Assembly: GCF_001594005.1 (NCBI RefSeq) | Contig: NZ_LTBA01000007.1 | Location: 32,419-96,418, forward strand | Length of the DNA stretch: 64,000 nucleotides | From: Clostridium tepidiprofundi DSM 19306 | GTDB lineage: Bacteria > Bacillota > Clostridia > Clostridiales > Clostridiaceae | Reading direction: 5' to 3' | Shown here: positions 36,016 to 44,881 of the stretch, piece after piece | Numbering within the stretch: the stretch's first letter is position 1 | How the letters are laid out: every line of letters starts with the position of its first letter | Notes under the pieces: model-generated | The model's input: the letters and a program-made list of their open reading frames with translations, nothing else | The model's database searches: none | Told to the model about the DNA's origin: nothing | Position numbers and translations under genes: made by a program

Positions 36016-39000
36016 TTATTCTATTATATGTTCAAGTCTATTTAAGAATTCAATGTCATTTTTTAAGTAAAATGATGGACTCATATTGAGATCATATTGA
36101 ATTCCTTTACCATGTTCAGGACAGCGAGGTGTTGTAAATACTCGCCCCATTGATGAAAGTATTAAATTCCTTGAATAAAACTGATGGAATGCACTTTCTA
36201 AAGTTGTTAGTATATCTAGAGAATTATAAAGACATACTTTTGACATATTATAAATATTCTTTGTGGATGTATTTTTAATAAAAGCAGGATAATTATATGG
36301 CATTATAGTGTTTATAGATGGAATTAAGTTTCTTTCAGGAACTTTGCCACGCAATAGAGCATCTCCACCTATAAATGGATACATATCGCTTTCATTAAAC
36401 CATATTTTTAATCTTGGTATAAAGTGAACTGAATCCACATCAATATTGTGTTTATCCATCAAATCCTGTCCTCTTCCAGATAAAATACCAATAAGTATTT
36501 TATGAATATGAATATTATTTTTATGAAAAATAGGAGCAATGGCTCTTATTCTATAACCTTTATGCAGTATAGTATCTACTAATATTACAGGTCTTTCAAA
36601 TGATTTTACTATTTTTATTTGATTTTCAAGATTTAAATAGTAAGGAAATTCTCCTATTGTAAAATTATTTATATCAGGGCTAAATAGTTTCTCGGTATGC
36701 AGTGATTTTGTAACGGTGTTTGGCACAACATATTTGTCAAGTATATCACCATAAGGAACACACATAGCATCTCCTAATTTCCTAGGGACAGTAACTTCAG
36801 TTGGAACTGAATTCTCATTACATACCATATTTATTAACGACTGATTTAAAATATCAGAATCAAAGCATAGTGTTAATTCACCTGGATAAAGCCTAGATAT
36901 AGAGGAAATTAATTTTTGTCTAGTTATATCTATAATTTCTCTAACATTTGAATTACTTATAAAAGGTTCTTTTATTACATTTTTAATATCTAAATTTATT
37001 ACACAAGGACTACTCATATTAACTACAAAAGCATTTGAATTAACAGAATCACCTTCTATGTTTATGAATCCTTGATTGGTTAGAATTTCTTCAATTGATT
37101 TAGGTGTTAATTCTCCAAGCATATTTTTATATATAGCATATTCATAATCTTTTGAAATACAGAACGAAAGAGTTTCATTTATTAGTATTTGTTCTAAATT
37201 GTTTATTTTAGTATTTTTCTTGGTATACAAGCCTGTTATAAAAATTAGTCTACCAGAAGTATTATTTCGTATATAATTTGATATTTTTTGGTCACGTATT
37301 TCTTTATATAACACATTAGAACGTATCCAATAGAATGTTGAAAATCCTAATATTTCATTGTTATTAAGTTTATTTCTTATAATAAAAATTCTTGCAGAAT
37401 CTTTTTCTTTAAGCTGAGTTATATAGTTTTTAAAATTACTGCTAAAGCTTTCAAGCTCACGTGCAATATGCTGTATGTTATTTTCATCAATAAGTTCTAT
37501 TATTTCACGGTGAAACCATAGAGATGTCATAGAAAGCTTATTTCTAGGTACTTTTTGATAGAAACCATTTTCATATATATATTGCTCTGCTAATGGATCA
37601 ATAAGCTTAGAAATATCTCTTTTTTCATCTATACAGTTTCTAATTTGCGAAGAACTTATTTTTGAGTACTTAAGTGGTAGAGTAAGAAATTCTACTTTAT
37701 TGTCAATATTTTTAATTGCATTATCCAATTCTTTTGTATTTCCTCTTTTGAACACAATATGAGGAAATGTATGAATAGAATTTGGTTCCTTATTCTTTTT
37801 ATAGCTTGAAGCATTTACTACAACATCACTCCCTACTACTATATATAGTTCTGAGTTTTTAAAGAGTTTTCTTAAATTCTTTAAATCATTAGGATTAGCG
37901 ATATTTATAGAATATTCTTCAGGAAATATATAAATACCTAATTCATCTGAAATAGACATATTTAATATTTTACGTCTTATTAAATTTGGCAAAGTTCTTT
38001 TTGACCATGAAAATTCATCTACTGCAAGATATACTTCAAATCCCATATTTCTGATTGATATTGCAATTTCTTTATGACTTAATGAAAATGGATCAAATGT
38101 GCCTGGGAAGAATGCTATTTTTTTAGGTGATTCTATATCTATATTCCCATTTGAGAAAGAATAATCAGAAATAAATCGGTATATATGGGTTAATGCAGCA
38201 GAGTTTGCAAGAAACAAGAGTTCATTTTCATCATCGCTGCTTATCAAATTCAATAGTTTTTTAGAAATCAGTTTCAAAATATAGTATTTTTTTTCGTAAG
38301 TCAAATATTTAGAACCAAATATTTCTTTGCCAATTACTGCTATAGATGATTGCTTAACTTTTGTCTTATAATTACCCAGACCGTTTAATAGTATTCCGAA
38401 CATGCTATTAAGTCTACGTTCATGATAAGCCGGTTTTTCATGAAATCTTCCATTATAATCATCATAGTGTGATATTGATACACCTATTGTTTTTAATATT
38501 AATGCTTTTAGATCGGAATTAGATGTTTTGATTTTTATTTTTAAATCATCTATAATTTCATCTAGTTCCTTAGGTTTCAGCCATAATAGAACTTTCCCTA
38601 GAAATTTTGGAATGTATTCAGTAAATTTTTGTCCTTCAATTTCTAATGCTCTTAATAGTTCGACAGCAACCTCATTTCTTTCTTCGAATGAAAGAAGAGG
38701 CATTAGTTTTAAAATAGCTTTACCAGCTCTGTTACGTACTGTTTCTATTTCACTAACCTTTAAAATGTTACAAAAATGTATACAAGTATGTAGTATATTC
38801 CTGCTTTCTGAATTATTTATAGTATATTTAAGTAAAAGGTCTATTTGATTCTTTTTAATTATCCAATTTGTTGCACTTTTTAAGTTTGTCAAAAATATTT
38901 CGGATATTTTTTTATTATCGAGTGAACAGTAGTGTTCAAATAGTTCAGTAATATTATCAATATTTAAGGATTTTGCAATTTCATATTTAAGCATATTTTC

Positions 39001-40935
39001 TACAGGCAATTTACTTCTGTTTGTTGATTCTGTAAAAAACTGTATTAATCTTTGTTTGAATGAACTTTCTTTTGGTATATTATTTAAAATTGAATATATT
39101 ACTTCAAGAGCAGAAAGGCGCAATGTTATATTTCGCTTTTTTAACATTTTGAGTATATATTCAAATAATATTTCTAGATTTTCTGTATAATTGTCAAGAG
39201 GAATATATTTTACTGCTTCAAGTAAGAACAATTGAGTATGCTTATTTACATTTGTTTCATTACTGAAGTATTTTACAAAATATTTTATTAATACATCTCT
39301 ATAGTGTATTGTCATATTTTTTCTACAATTTCTAAATAGAGAATCTATCATTATGCGGGTGCTGTATCCAATCCAAATTTTATGGCTCGGAATTATTTTA
39401 GGTTCAGGATATATTAATAAATTTAGGTATTCATTGAATAAATCTATGCTGGTTTTATCAGGTTTTTCTAGTTTAACATCTTCAGGTATTTCTTTTCTAT
39501 AATCCTCATCAAAATAAGCTATTAGTTTTCCTATAAGTTCAGCACAATGCCTTCTTATATCATCTTCAGTATGAACTAGATTATCATACAAAAATTTTAT
39601 TGTTTGAAGTTTTTGTTTTTGTGTTAGATATGTTGAATATTCTTCAAACACTCTTATATATTCTCTTAAATTTTTCCAAGCGTATTCGCTTCTTGCACTT
39701 TCTAATATTTTATCTAATGAATACTGATTTCTAAGCATATACATAAGCTTTATATTATGATTTATAGACAAGTATTTGAGGTTTTTTATTACTTCTTTTC
39801 CATGCATAAGAGAATATGGTTTTGATTTTGAAAACTTTTCTGTTGGAACTATATTGTTGATTTCTACATCTATGCCTATATTGATTAAATAATCTTCAAA
39901 ATCTTTTAGTTTTGCATATACCTTCTTATATCTCTTTATTTTGTATTCATCAACATTTTCTAATTTATCTAATATTACTTGAAATGAATCATTAAGTGAG
40001 AAAATATTCATTTCTATTCCATGTTCTGTATTTTTATTTTTTACTCTAAAATCACAGTATATAAGTATTAATGATTCTAAAGAAAGATTTTCTAATTCAA
40101 GATCCCATGTAGAATGATTAATAGCAATATTTCTGATATAATGTATATTAAACTTTTTAAACCATTGATCTGTATAGTAATAATGCAGATGAGGAACTCT
40201 TTTTAATTCAGTGCCTTTACACCCGTATTTTCCAATATCATGACCAGCAGCAGCACCTGATACTCTTCCTAAATCAACAGCTATTCCTAATTGTTTAAGC
40301 TGTCTTGCTAAAAATAATGCAATATAATGCACGCCTGTTATATGGTCAAGAGTGTTGTATCCAAAAACTTCTTCACTTAATTTCATCATTTCATATGCAT
40401 ATGTATGTTTAAAAGCACGAACAAAGCGTTTATATTCTCCAGGATGTTCGAGTTCATTTTCTTCAATTTGTGTTAAGAAAAAAAGAGGGTATTTACTTTT
40501 CCAAGTATTCGAATAACTCTTTTTTTCTAAATCACAAACAATTCTAAGCAATTTTAGGTACAATTCACATGCGACTTTCAATTCATCATGTAATGTTATT
40601 GATACAGCATCTGGAAAAGATTTATATAGTGTATATTGATACAAGTATTCTAACCAGTTCTTTGGTTTTAATGGTACTAAATTATTTAAAATGTTTTCAC
40701 ATAATTGTAATGTGCTTTTACAAGAGTAATCATTGTTTGTGATCATTTCGTTTAGTTTGACTCTAAATTTGTTGCTATTTAATTCATATTCAACAATTTT
40801 AGTTGGAATATTCATTTTGTTTAGCCAATTTTGATTTAGTAATTTCCTTCGTATCTTATTTTGGACATTGTGGATATCTGGAAACAAATAGTATCCCTCC
40901 CGTGTAATATTTATTTGATTTAGTGTGCCTAACAA
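36016..40935 (-). CDS. Giant multidomain protein: HD, HEAT-like, nucleotidylyltransferase, GNAT-like, PRTase-like
   Basis: 1639 residues. About 195-330: complete HD domain (HITGVHYIA, AAGHDIGKYG, INHSTWD, CDFRVK). About 400-920: helical, HEAT-like repeats. About 935-1140: nucleotidylyltransferase of the NaMN/NMN adenylyltransferase type, with FFPGTFDPFSLSHKEIA and the C-terminal SSSQIRNCID motif. About 1150-1320: weakly like an acetyltransferase fold. About 1350-1639: VILVDTILHKGYRIRA and GILSGRGQDLM, reminiscent of a phosphoribosyltransferase loop but with one acidic residue fewer. No transmembrane segment. Adjacent to the LDH-like gene. A role in NAD or nucleotide metabolism is inferred from the adenylyltransferase domain only. 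Domain edges are by eye. Confidence 0.7.
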   Translation of the reverse strand: MLGTLNQINITREGYYLFPDIHNVQNKIRRKLLNQNWLNKMNIPTKIVEYELNSNKFRVKLNEMITNNDYSCKSTLQLCENILNNLVPLKPKNWLEYLYQYTLYKSFPDAVSITLHDELKVACELYLKLLRIVCDLEKKSYSNTWKSKYPLFFLTQIEENELEHPGEYKRFVRAFKHTYAYEMMKLSEEVFGYNTLDHITGVHYIALFLARQLKQLGIAVDLGRVSGAAAGHDIGKYGCKGTELKRVPHLHYYYTDQWFKKFNIHYIRNIAINHSTWDLELENLSLESLILIYCDFRVKNKNTEHGIEMNIFSLNDSFQVILDKLENVDEYKIKRYKKVYAKLKDFEDYLINIGIDVEINNIVPTEKFSKSKPYSLMHGKEVIKNLKYLSINHNIKLMYMLRNQYSLDKILESARSEYAWKNLREYIRVFEEYSTYLTQKQKLQTIKFLYDNLVHTEDDIRRHCAELIGKLIAYFDEDYRKEIPEDVKLEKPDKTSIDLFNEYLNLLIYPEPKIIPSHKIWIGYSTRIMIDSLFRNCRKNMTIHYRDVLIKYFVKYFSNETNVNKHTQLFLLEAVKYIPLDNYTENLEILFEYILKMLKKRNITLRLSALEVIYSILNNIPKESSFKQRLIQFFTESTNRSKLPVENMLKYEIAKSLNIDNITELFEHYCSLDNKKISEIFLTNLKSATNWIIKKNQIDLLLKYTINNSESRNILHTCIHFCNILKVSEIETVRNRAGKAILKLMPLLSFEERNEVAVELLRALEIEGQKFTEYIPKFLGKVLLWLKPKELDEIIDDLKIKIKTSNSDLKALILKTIGVSISHYDDYNGRFHEKPAYHERRLNSMFGILLNGLGNYKTKVKQSSIAVIGKEIFGSKYLTYEKKYYILKLISKKLLNLISSDDENELLFLANSAALTHIYRFISDYSFSNGNIDIESPKKIAFFPGTFDPFSLSHKEIAISIRNMGFEVYLAVDEFSWSKRTLPNLIRRKILNMSISDELGIYIFPEEYSINIANPNDLKNLRKLFKNSELYIVVGSDVVVNASSYKKNKEPNSIHTFPHIVFKRGNTKELDNAIKNIDNKVEFLTLPLKYSKISSSQIRNCIDEKRDISKLIDPLAEQYIYENGFYQKVPRNKLSMTSLWFHREIIELIDENNIQHIARELESFSSNFKNYITQLKEKDSARIFIIRNKLNNNEILGFSTFYWIRSNVLYKEIRDQKISNYIRNNTSGRLIFITGLYTKKNTKINNLEQILINETLSFCISKDYEYAIYKNMLGELTPKSIEEILTNQGFINIEGDSVNSNAFVVNMSSPCVINLDIKNVIKEPFISNSNVREIIDITRQKLISSISRLYPGELTLCFDSDILNQSLINMVCNENSVPTEVTVPRKLGDAMCVPYGDILDKYVVPNTVTKSLHTEKLFSPDINNFTIGEFPYYLNLENQIKIVKSFERPVILVDTILHKGYRIRAIAPIFHKNNIHIHKILIGILSGRGQDLMDKHNIDVDSVHFIPRLKIWFNESDMYPFIGGDALLRGKVPERNLIPSINTIMPYNYPAFIKNTSTKNIYNMSKVCLYNSLDILTTLESAFHQFYSRNLILSSMGRVFTTPRCPEHGKGIQYDLNMSPSFYLKNDIEFLNRLEHIIE

Positions 40936-40995
40936 TAGTATTGCATAATATTACTTTAAATTATATACTTAATCGATAAATTTTTGTATATAAAA

Positions 40996-41159
40996 TAAGG
41001 CATTTTCAAAAAATAACTAGTCAGTATGCTAGTCTATTTTGCGCACTACTTCATCGTTGGAACCCGTTGATAGAACCTACTATTAGCGGAACCCAACTCT
41101 TTGTATTTCACAAAATATACGTCGCATCTTTGACTTGTTATTTTCTTTCAAATGCCTAA
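40996..41159. repeat. MITE-like GGCATTT repeat, full copy b
   Basis: 164 bases. Left end TAAGGCATTTTCAAA, then AATAACTAGTCAGTATGCTAG; right end TTGACTTGTTATTTTC, then TTTCAAATGCCTAA: imperfect inverted repeats of about 28 bases. The centre is more GC-rich than its surroundings (GCGCACTACTTCATCG, GGAACCC twice) and has no ORF. Confidence 0.8.
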
Positions 41160-41171
41160 GGGATATCAATA

Positions 41172-41672
41172 TTAATTGTTGATATCCACGATTCCTTTAT
41201 TAAATACGTATTTGCACAATCCCATAATATTATAGGCGTTATAAGTGTTTTTCATGTCTATATAATCTTCTTCATAATATCCATCCCATGGATATATGCA
41301 TAAAAATCTATCATTATATACTTCAATAACATATTTGCATTTGTTATCAAACATGCAGAATAATTTATAAACTGGTTTATCTGGTAAATTTTCAGGTTTA
41401 CTTATAAAATCACTGTTTTTTAGGTTTTTAAAAAATTTACGGAGTATCAAAATTTCACTTTTATCTAGCTTTTGGCTTTTATAAAAGTTCAAATAGAGTA
41501 CATTTACACTGTGATTTGGATTGTTATGAAAATCGGTTACTAAGCTCTGTGTATAGTAGAATTTATTTGGTTTGTTTTTTTCAATAAATTTATCAATATT
41601 TACTGTACAGCTTGAAAAGAATAACACTATTAGTATTAAAATAGGTATAAAGTATATATTTTTTTTATTCAA
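41172..41672 (-). CDS. Small lipoprotein (DUF4883-like)
   Basis: 166 residues. N-terminal signal with lipobox ILIVLFFSSC, cleavage before Cys, so it is anchored to the outer face of the membrane. The body contains KLFCMFDNKCKYVIEVY and YPWDGYYEEDYIDM, resembling the clostridial DUF4883 family; assignment from memory and moderate. The TTG at 41672 is preceded by GGGAAGTGATT; a TTG 18 bases further up lacks an SD. Function unknown. Its 3' side abuts the MITE-like copy b. Confidence 0.65.
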   Translation of the reverse strand: MNKKNIYFIPILILIVLFFSSCTVNIDKFIEKNKPNKFYYTQSLVTDFHNNPNHSVNVLYLNFYKSQKLDKSEILILRKFFKNLKNSDFISKPENLPDKPVYKLFCMFDNKCKYVIEVYNDRFLCIYPWDGYYEEDYIDMKNTYNAYNIMGLCKYVFNKGIVDINN

Positions 41673-41777
41673 ACAATAATCACTTCCCAAACAATAATCA
41701 TTCCATAATTTAAATTATGAGGAATAATATACATATATTACTTAATTGTTATTCTTCTTATTATATTCCTTAATATA

Positions 41778-41786
41778 TGTTATAAT
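41778..41786 (+). promoter_or_regulatory. Extended -10 promoter of the Ig-like protein gene
   Basis: TGTTATAAT, an extended -10 element, 33 bases before the GTG/ATG starts. The -35 region is weak. Confidence 0.5.
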
Positions 41787-41824
41787 GTTATTAATCGTAA
41801 TAGAGTTAGGGGGACTTTGTGCAA

Positions 41825-43006
41825 ATGAAAAAGATTTTGGTGTTTTTGATTGCTATATTTATATTTACTTTTCCTGTTGAAGCTAAAGAGATTGGTATGA
41901 AAAAAAATGTTCCATACAATAAGGTCTGGACAGTAAAATTTACACATGATTTGGATTGGAGAAGCATTAAAAATGGTATTACAATTGTTGATTCTAAGGG
42001 TAGAAAGCAGTCTATACGTGCAACATTAGGGGATAAACCTAATACATTGGTTGTTTTGCCACCACAAAATGGGTACAAGCCACTAGAAACATATACTATG
42101 ATTATTAATAATAACATTAAAACTAAAAAGGGAACGAATCTAAAAGATAGTACAACTTTTAAATTTAAAATCAGTGGACAGGCACCTGCAAAACCTAAAG
42201 AATATGATATAAAATTTGCTAATGTGGTTGTTAAAGCATATTACAATGGCAAAATGATTTCGGATAAATATGGAGTTGTTGTTGATAATAAGGTTATTAC
42301 TACATATTCTGCAATAGATGGTGCGGATTCGGTTGTTATTACAACAAATTATGGTGTTGAATGTGATGCTCACGGGGTATATTGGTATGATAAAAATAAA
42401 AATATAGCTGTATTAAAAATAAATCCGACAAATATTTTATCAGCTGATGTTGACAAGATAGACAAAATAGAAATTGGAAACATATCTATGGAGCAATATG
42501 AATTGGAAGATGTATTAAGTAAATATGAGTATAAGGAATTGATAAGGGTTAGAAAAGAAAATCACTATAGTATGAGCTTGGATGAACTCGAAAGCTATAT
42601 GTGGAAAAAATATTCTAATTATAAAATTGATAATTTTTCTGTAGTATTTGATAACATACTTGTATTAAATGATGAAAAAAATAGCAATGTTATTAATATA
42701 TATTTTGTTATGAATGAAAAGAATTTCACAAAATTTTGGAACTTTGCAAATATGGGTTCATATTTTAGAAAGAAAATTGAAAATATGCTTGGGTATGCAT
42801 ATAATGATGCTATTAATCAATTTCCTGAAAAAATGATAAATTTGAGTATTGTTTGCAATTATACTAGTGAAGAGAATATTGCAAATTTCAAAGGTGATGA
42901 TGCTATATATAATGCTAATTCGAAAACGTGGGATATAAGAGCGGATATTGTTTATTTTACCAAGATACAGGGAAATGAATACAGTAAATGGAATGAAAAT
43001 TTTTAG
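41825..43006 (+). CDS. Secreted SbsA Ig-like protein with degenerate protease-like domain
   Basis: 393 residues. Signal peptide MKKILVFLIAIFIFTFPVEA. Residues about 25-115 form an SbsA/Big_5 Ig-like domain (VPYNKVWTVKFTHDLDW, PLETYTMIIN, STTFKFKI). Residues 130-205 recall the first barrel of a trypsin-like fold (GVVVDNKVITTYSAIDGA, KNKNIAVLKI) but the catalytic His is Tyr, so it is probably inactive. The remainder is unassigned. The ATG at 41825 is 11 bases after AGGGGG; a GTG at 41819 is possible. A terminator follows. Likely exported; function unknown. Confidence 0.6.
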   Translation: MKKILVFLIAIFIFTFPVEAKEIGMKKNVPYNKVWTVKFTHDLDWRSIKNGITIVDSKGRKQSIRATLGDKPNTLVVLPPQNGYKPLETYTMIINNNIKTKKGTNLKDSTTFKFKISGQAPAKPKEYDIKFANVVVKAYYNGKMISDKYGVVVDNKVITTYSAIDGADSVVITTNYGVECDAHGVYWYDKNKNIAVLKINPTNILSADVDKIDKIEIGNISMEQYELEDVLSKYEYKELIRVRKENHYSMSLDELESYMWKKYSNYKIDNFSVVFDNILVLNDEKNSNVINIYFVMNEKNFTKFWNFANMGSYFRKKIENMLGYAYNDAINQFPEKMINLSIVCNYTSEENIANFKGDDAIYNANSKTWDIRADIVYFTKIQGNEYSKWNENF

Positions 43007-43027
43007 AGCCTTTTGGCTCTTTTTTTT
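43005..43027 (+). terminator. Terminator
   Basis: AGAGCC-TTTT-GGCTCT followed by seven T, overlapping the stop codon. Confidence 0.9.
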
Positions 43028-43141
43028 ACGAATCTATAAATGAGTAAATTTCAATCCATTATATGTAAAATAATATTTTAGTGCTATTCTCAAGAATTAT
43101 CTAATACAAGAAAACAGTAAAATTCAGTATTACAAATTGAA

Positions 43142-43170
43142 TTGTCAAGTTATTTGTAACTTATTGTAAT
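43142..43170 (+). promoter_or_regulatory. Promoter of the small-gene cluster
   Basis: TTGTCA, 17-base spacer, TGTAAT. A minor hairpin (TTAGGC ... GCCTAG) lies between it and the first gene. Confidence 0.45.
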
Positions 43171-43240
43171 GATTTTTACTCATTTAAAGTATGAATAAAA
43201 GAATTAGGCGAGGAAAAACTAAGCCTAGGAGGTGCGAGTT

Positions 43241-43369
43241 TTGGATAATAAAATAAAAAGGACACAAAATAATAAAAAGGAAGATGGAAATTTTAAAAAG
43301 AAAAATATAAAGCATGGACATAAAGAGAGTGCAAGAGTTACTTATGGAGAACATCCTAGACAGTTTTAG
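43241..43369 (+). CDS. 42-residue basic protein (CPC_1213-like)
   Basis: TTG start 8 bases after a perfect AGGAGGTG SD. The peptide is basic: an N-terminal KRTQNNKKEDGNFKKKNIKH and a C-terminal ESARVTYGEHPRQF. The tail resembles small clostridial proteins annotated as CPC_1213 family, as I recall them; unproven here. First of three tiny genes in a row. No membrane segment. Function unknown; abundance or spore role possible. Confidence 0.6.
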   Translation: MDNKIKRTQNNKKEDGNFKKKNIKHGHKESARVTYGEHPRQF

Positions 43370-43403
43370 GTGAAAATAGTTTAAGGTGAAAGGGGACATT
43401 ATA

Positions 43404-43532
43404 ATGACAAATAACAAAGATATGACCAAAATGGCGAAAAAATCTAATATGAAAAGGAAAAAGCCAGAGGTTACACATAATAACGAGATAAGAAAAAATA
43501 AGTCTAAAGGAGTTATAAGAGGAATAGAGTAA
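43404..43532 (+). CDS. 42-residue basic protein
   Basis: ATG after GAAAGGGGACATTATA. Peptide starts MTNNKDMTKMAKKSNMKRKK and ends NKSKGVIRGIE. Highly Lys-rich, no family recognised. Lies 34 bases after the first tiny gene and 27 before the third. Its regular spacing and SD argue it is translated. Confidence 0.55.
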   Translation: MTNNKDMTKMAKKSNMKRKKPEVTHNNEIRKNKSKGVIRGIE

Positions 43533-43559
43533 ATAACGATTTGAAAGGATGAGTATATT

Positions 43560-43739
43560 ATGAAAGGTAACAGAAAAGGTGAACATGAGGAAAAAGTTGA
43601 AGATGTTAGACGTTATATAGAAAAAGGTTATGGAATAACGCAAATTATGGATATTACAGGAATGAGTGATAATGAAATCAATAGCATAAGACGTAAACTT
43701 AATGAAAAGCATAGAAAAGAATACAATGATATTATATAA
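43560..43739 (+). CDS. 59-residue helix-turn-helix-like protein
   Basis: ATG 8 bases after TTGAAAGGATGAG. The peptide has a likely HTH: VRRYIEKGYGITQIMDITGM, then SDNEINSIRRKL, similar in style to resolvase-type or MerR-like recognition helices. It could be a small DNA-binding regulator. Last of the three tiny genes; a terminator follows at 43767. No family name can be given. Confidence 0.55.
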   Translation: MKGNRKGEHEEKVEDVRRYIEKGYGITQIMDITGMSDNEINSIRRKLNEKHRKEYNDII

Positions 43740-43766
43740 GGGATGGGGAGAGTATAACTATGAACA

Positions 43767-43805
43767 AAAAAACCTAAAAGAAAGAGAAATTCTTTTAGGT
43801 TTTTT
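43767..43805. terminator. Bidirectional terminator
   Basis: Long stem AAAAACCTAAAAGAA / TTCTTTTAGGTTTTT with 7-base loop, between the tiny-gene cluster and the convergent phosphatase gene. Confidence 0.9.
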
Positions 43806-43813
43806 GTGGAATA

Positions 43814-44806
43814 TTATTTATTTTCAGATGGTCTCCAAGTATCTAATACAGCTTTTCTAGCAGCATCTTTTTCAGCTGAATTTAATCCCCAATATGAATT
43901 TTTAGAAAGAGCACCTTCCCAATCGCCATAAAGAGGATTTGGTAACATAATGAACTTAGTTCCAAAATTGCCTTTGTTTTGATCGACTAATTCATTTCTA
44001 TCGTGCATATTTTTATGATAAGTATCGATTGGAAAATCATTTACGTTATCACCCATATAAAGTATTACGTTATAATCTTTAGTAACAGCGTCTCTTCTTG
44101 GCTGTTTGTTGCTTGTATCTGTTTTAAGACTCATATGTTCGTTATCAGCGTAAGGAAAACCTAATGCTTTAAGATTATTTATTGTTGCTTTTAAACCAGT
44201 CGCTTCTTTTCTATTACTCATATAGAAAATAGTAACTCCTTTGTCAGCAGCGTATTTCAGGAATTCTACGGAACCTGGCATAGCTTTTGCTTTTTCGGTA
44301 TTAACCCATTCACTCCAAGTTTTTCCATTGTAAGAATCATTATGTCCAATATGACCAGCATCATATGCACTATTGTCTAAAATAGTTTCATCAATATCAG
44401 TTACAATTGCTAAAGGTTTATCGCCTTTTTTATAATTAGCAACATTTTCATCAACAATAATTTTACCCATATTGTATGCTTGGTAGCAAAGAGCGCGATA
44501 TTCCGCAGATGTTTGAACCCAATCAGTTGCCATTACTAATTGTTCATTTAAATCTTTTTGAGTGTAAGGTGCTTCTAATTTTAATACATCACCAACATAA
44601 ATTAAATTAGGATTTTTTATATTGTTATACTTAACAATATCTTTCCAATCAATTCCATATTTTGAACCGATTTTAGCTAATGTGTCGCCTTTTTGTACCG
44701 TATAGGTATTTAATGCAAATGCAACATTGCTTGTACCAAGAAGTACAAATGACAGTACAGAAGCTAGTACAACTTTAGAAGTTTTCTTTAGAAAATTTTT
44801 GAACAT
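43814..44806 (-). CDS. Secreted LysM plus class C acid phosphatase (e(P4) family)
   Basis: 330 residues. Signal peptide to about 31 (VAFA/LNTY). LysM domain at 33-77 (YTVQKGDTLAKIGSKYGI, LIYVGDVLKL), which binds peptidoglycan. The phosphatase domain follows, with HAD motif DIDETILDNS (Asp 137 and 139), SNRKEATG, and MGDNVNDFP. The family removes phosphate from nucleotides such as NMN at the cell surface. Haemophilus e(P4) is a lipoprotein; here LysM attaches it to the wall instead. Separate gene; SD AGGAGG before ATG. Confidence 0.9.
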   Translation of the reverse strand: MFKNFLKKTSKVVLASVLSFVLLGTSNVAFALNTYTVQKGDTLAKIGSKYGIDWKDIVKYNNIKNPNLIYVGDVLKLEAPYTQKDLNEQLVMATDWVQTSAEYRALCYQAYNMGKIIVDENVANYKKGDKPLAIVTDIDETILDNSAYDAGHIGHNDSYNGKTWSEWVNTEKAKAMPGSVEFLKYAADKGVTIFYMSNRKEATGLKATINNLKALGFPYADNEHMSLKTDTSNKQPRRDAVTKDYNVILYMGDNVNDFPIDTYHKNMHDRNELVDQNKGNFGTKFIMLPNPLYGDWEGALSKNSYWGLNSAEKDAARKAVLDTWRPSENK

Positions 44807-44881
44807 TTTAACTTTACCTCCTAGTGATAATATTTACAATTTGTATATATTCTACAGGTAAAGCAAAAATCCTCTTATTTA

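Noticed and set aside
43192..43257. ATG frame of 21 codons before the first tiny gene
   Set aside because: No SD; overlaps the SD of the next gene in another frame.
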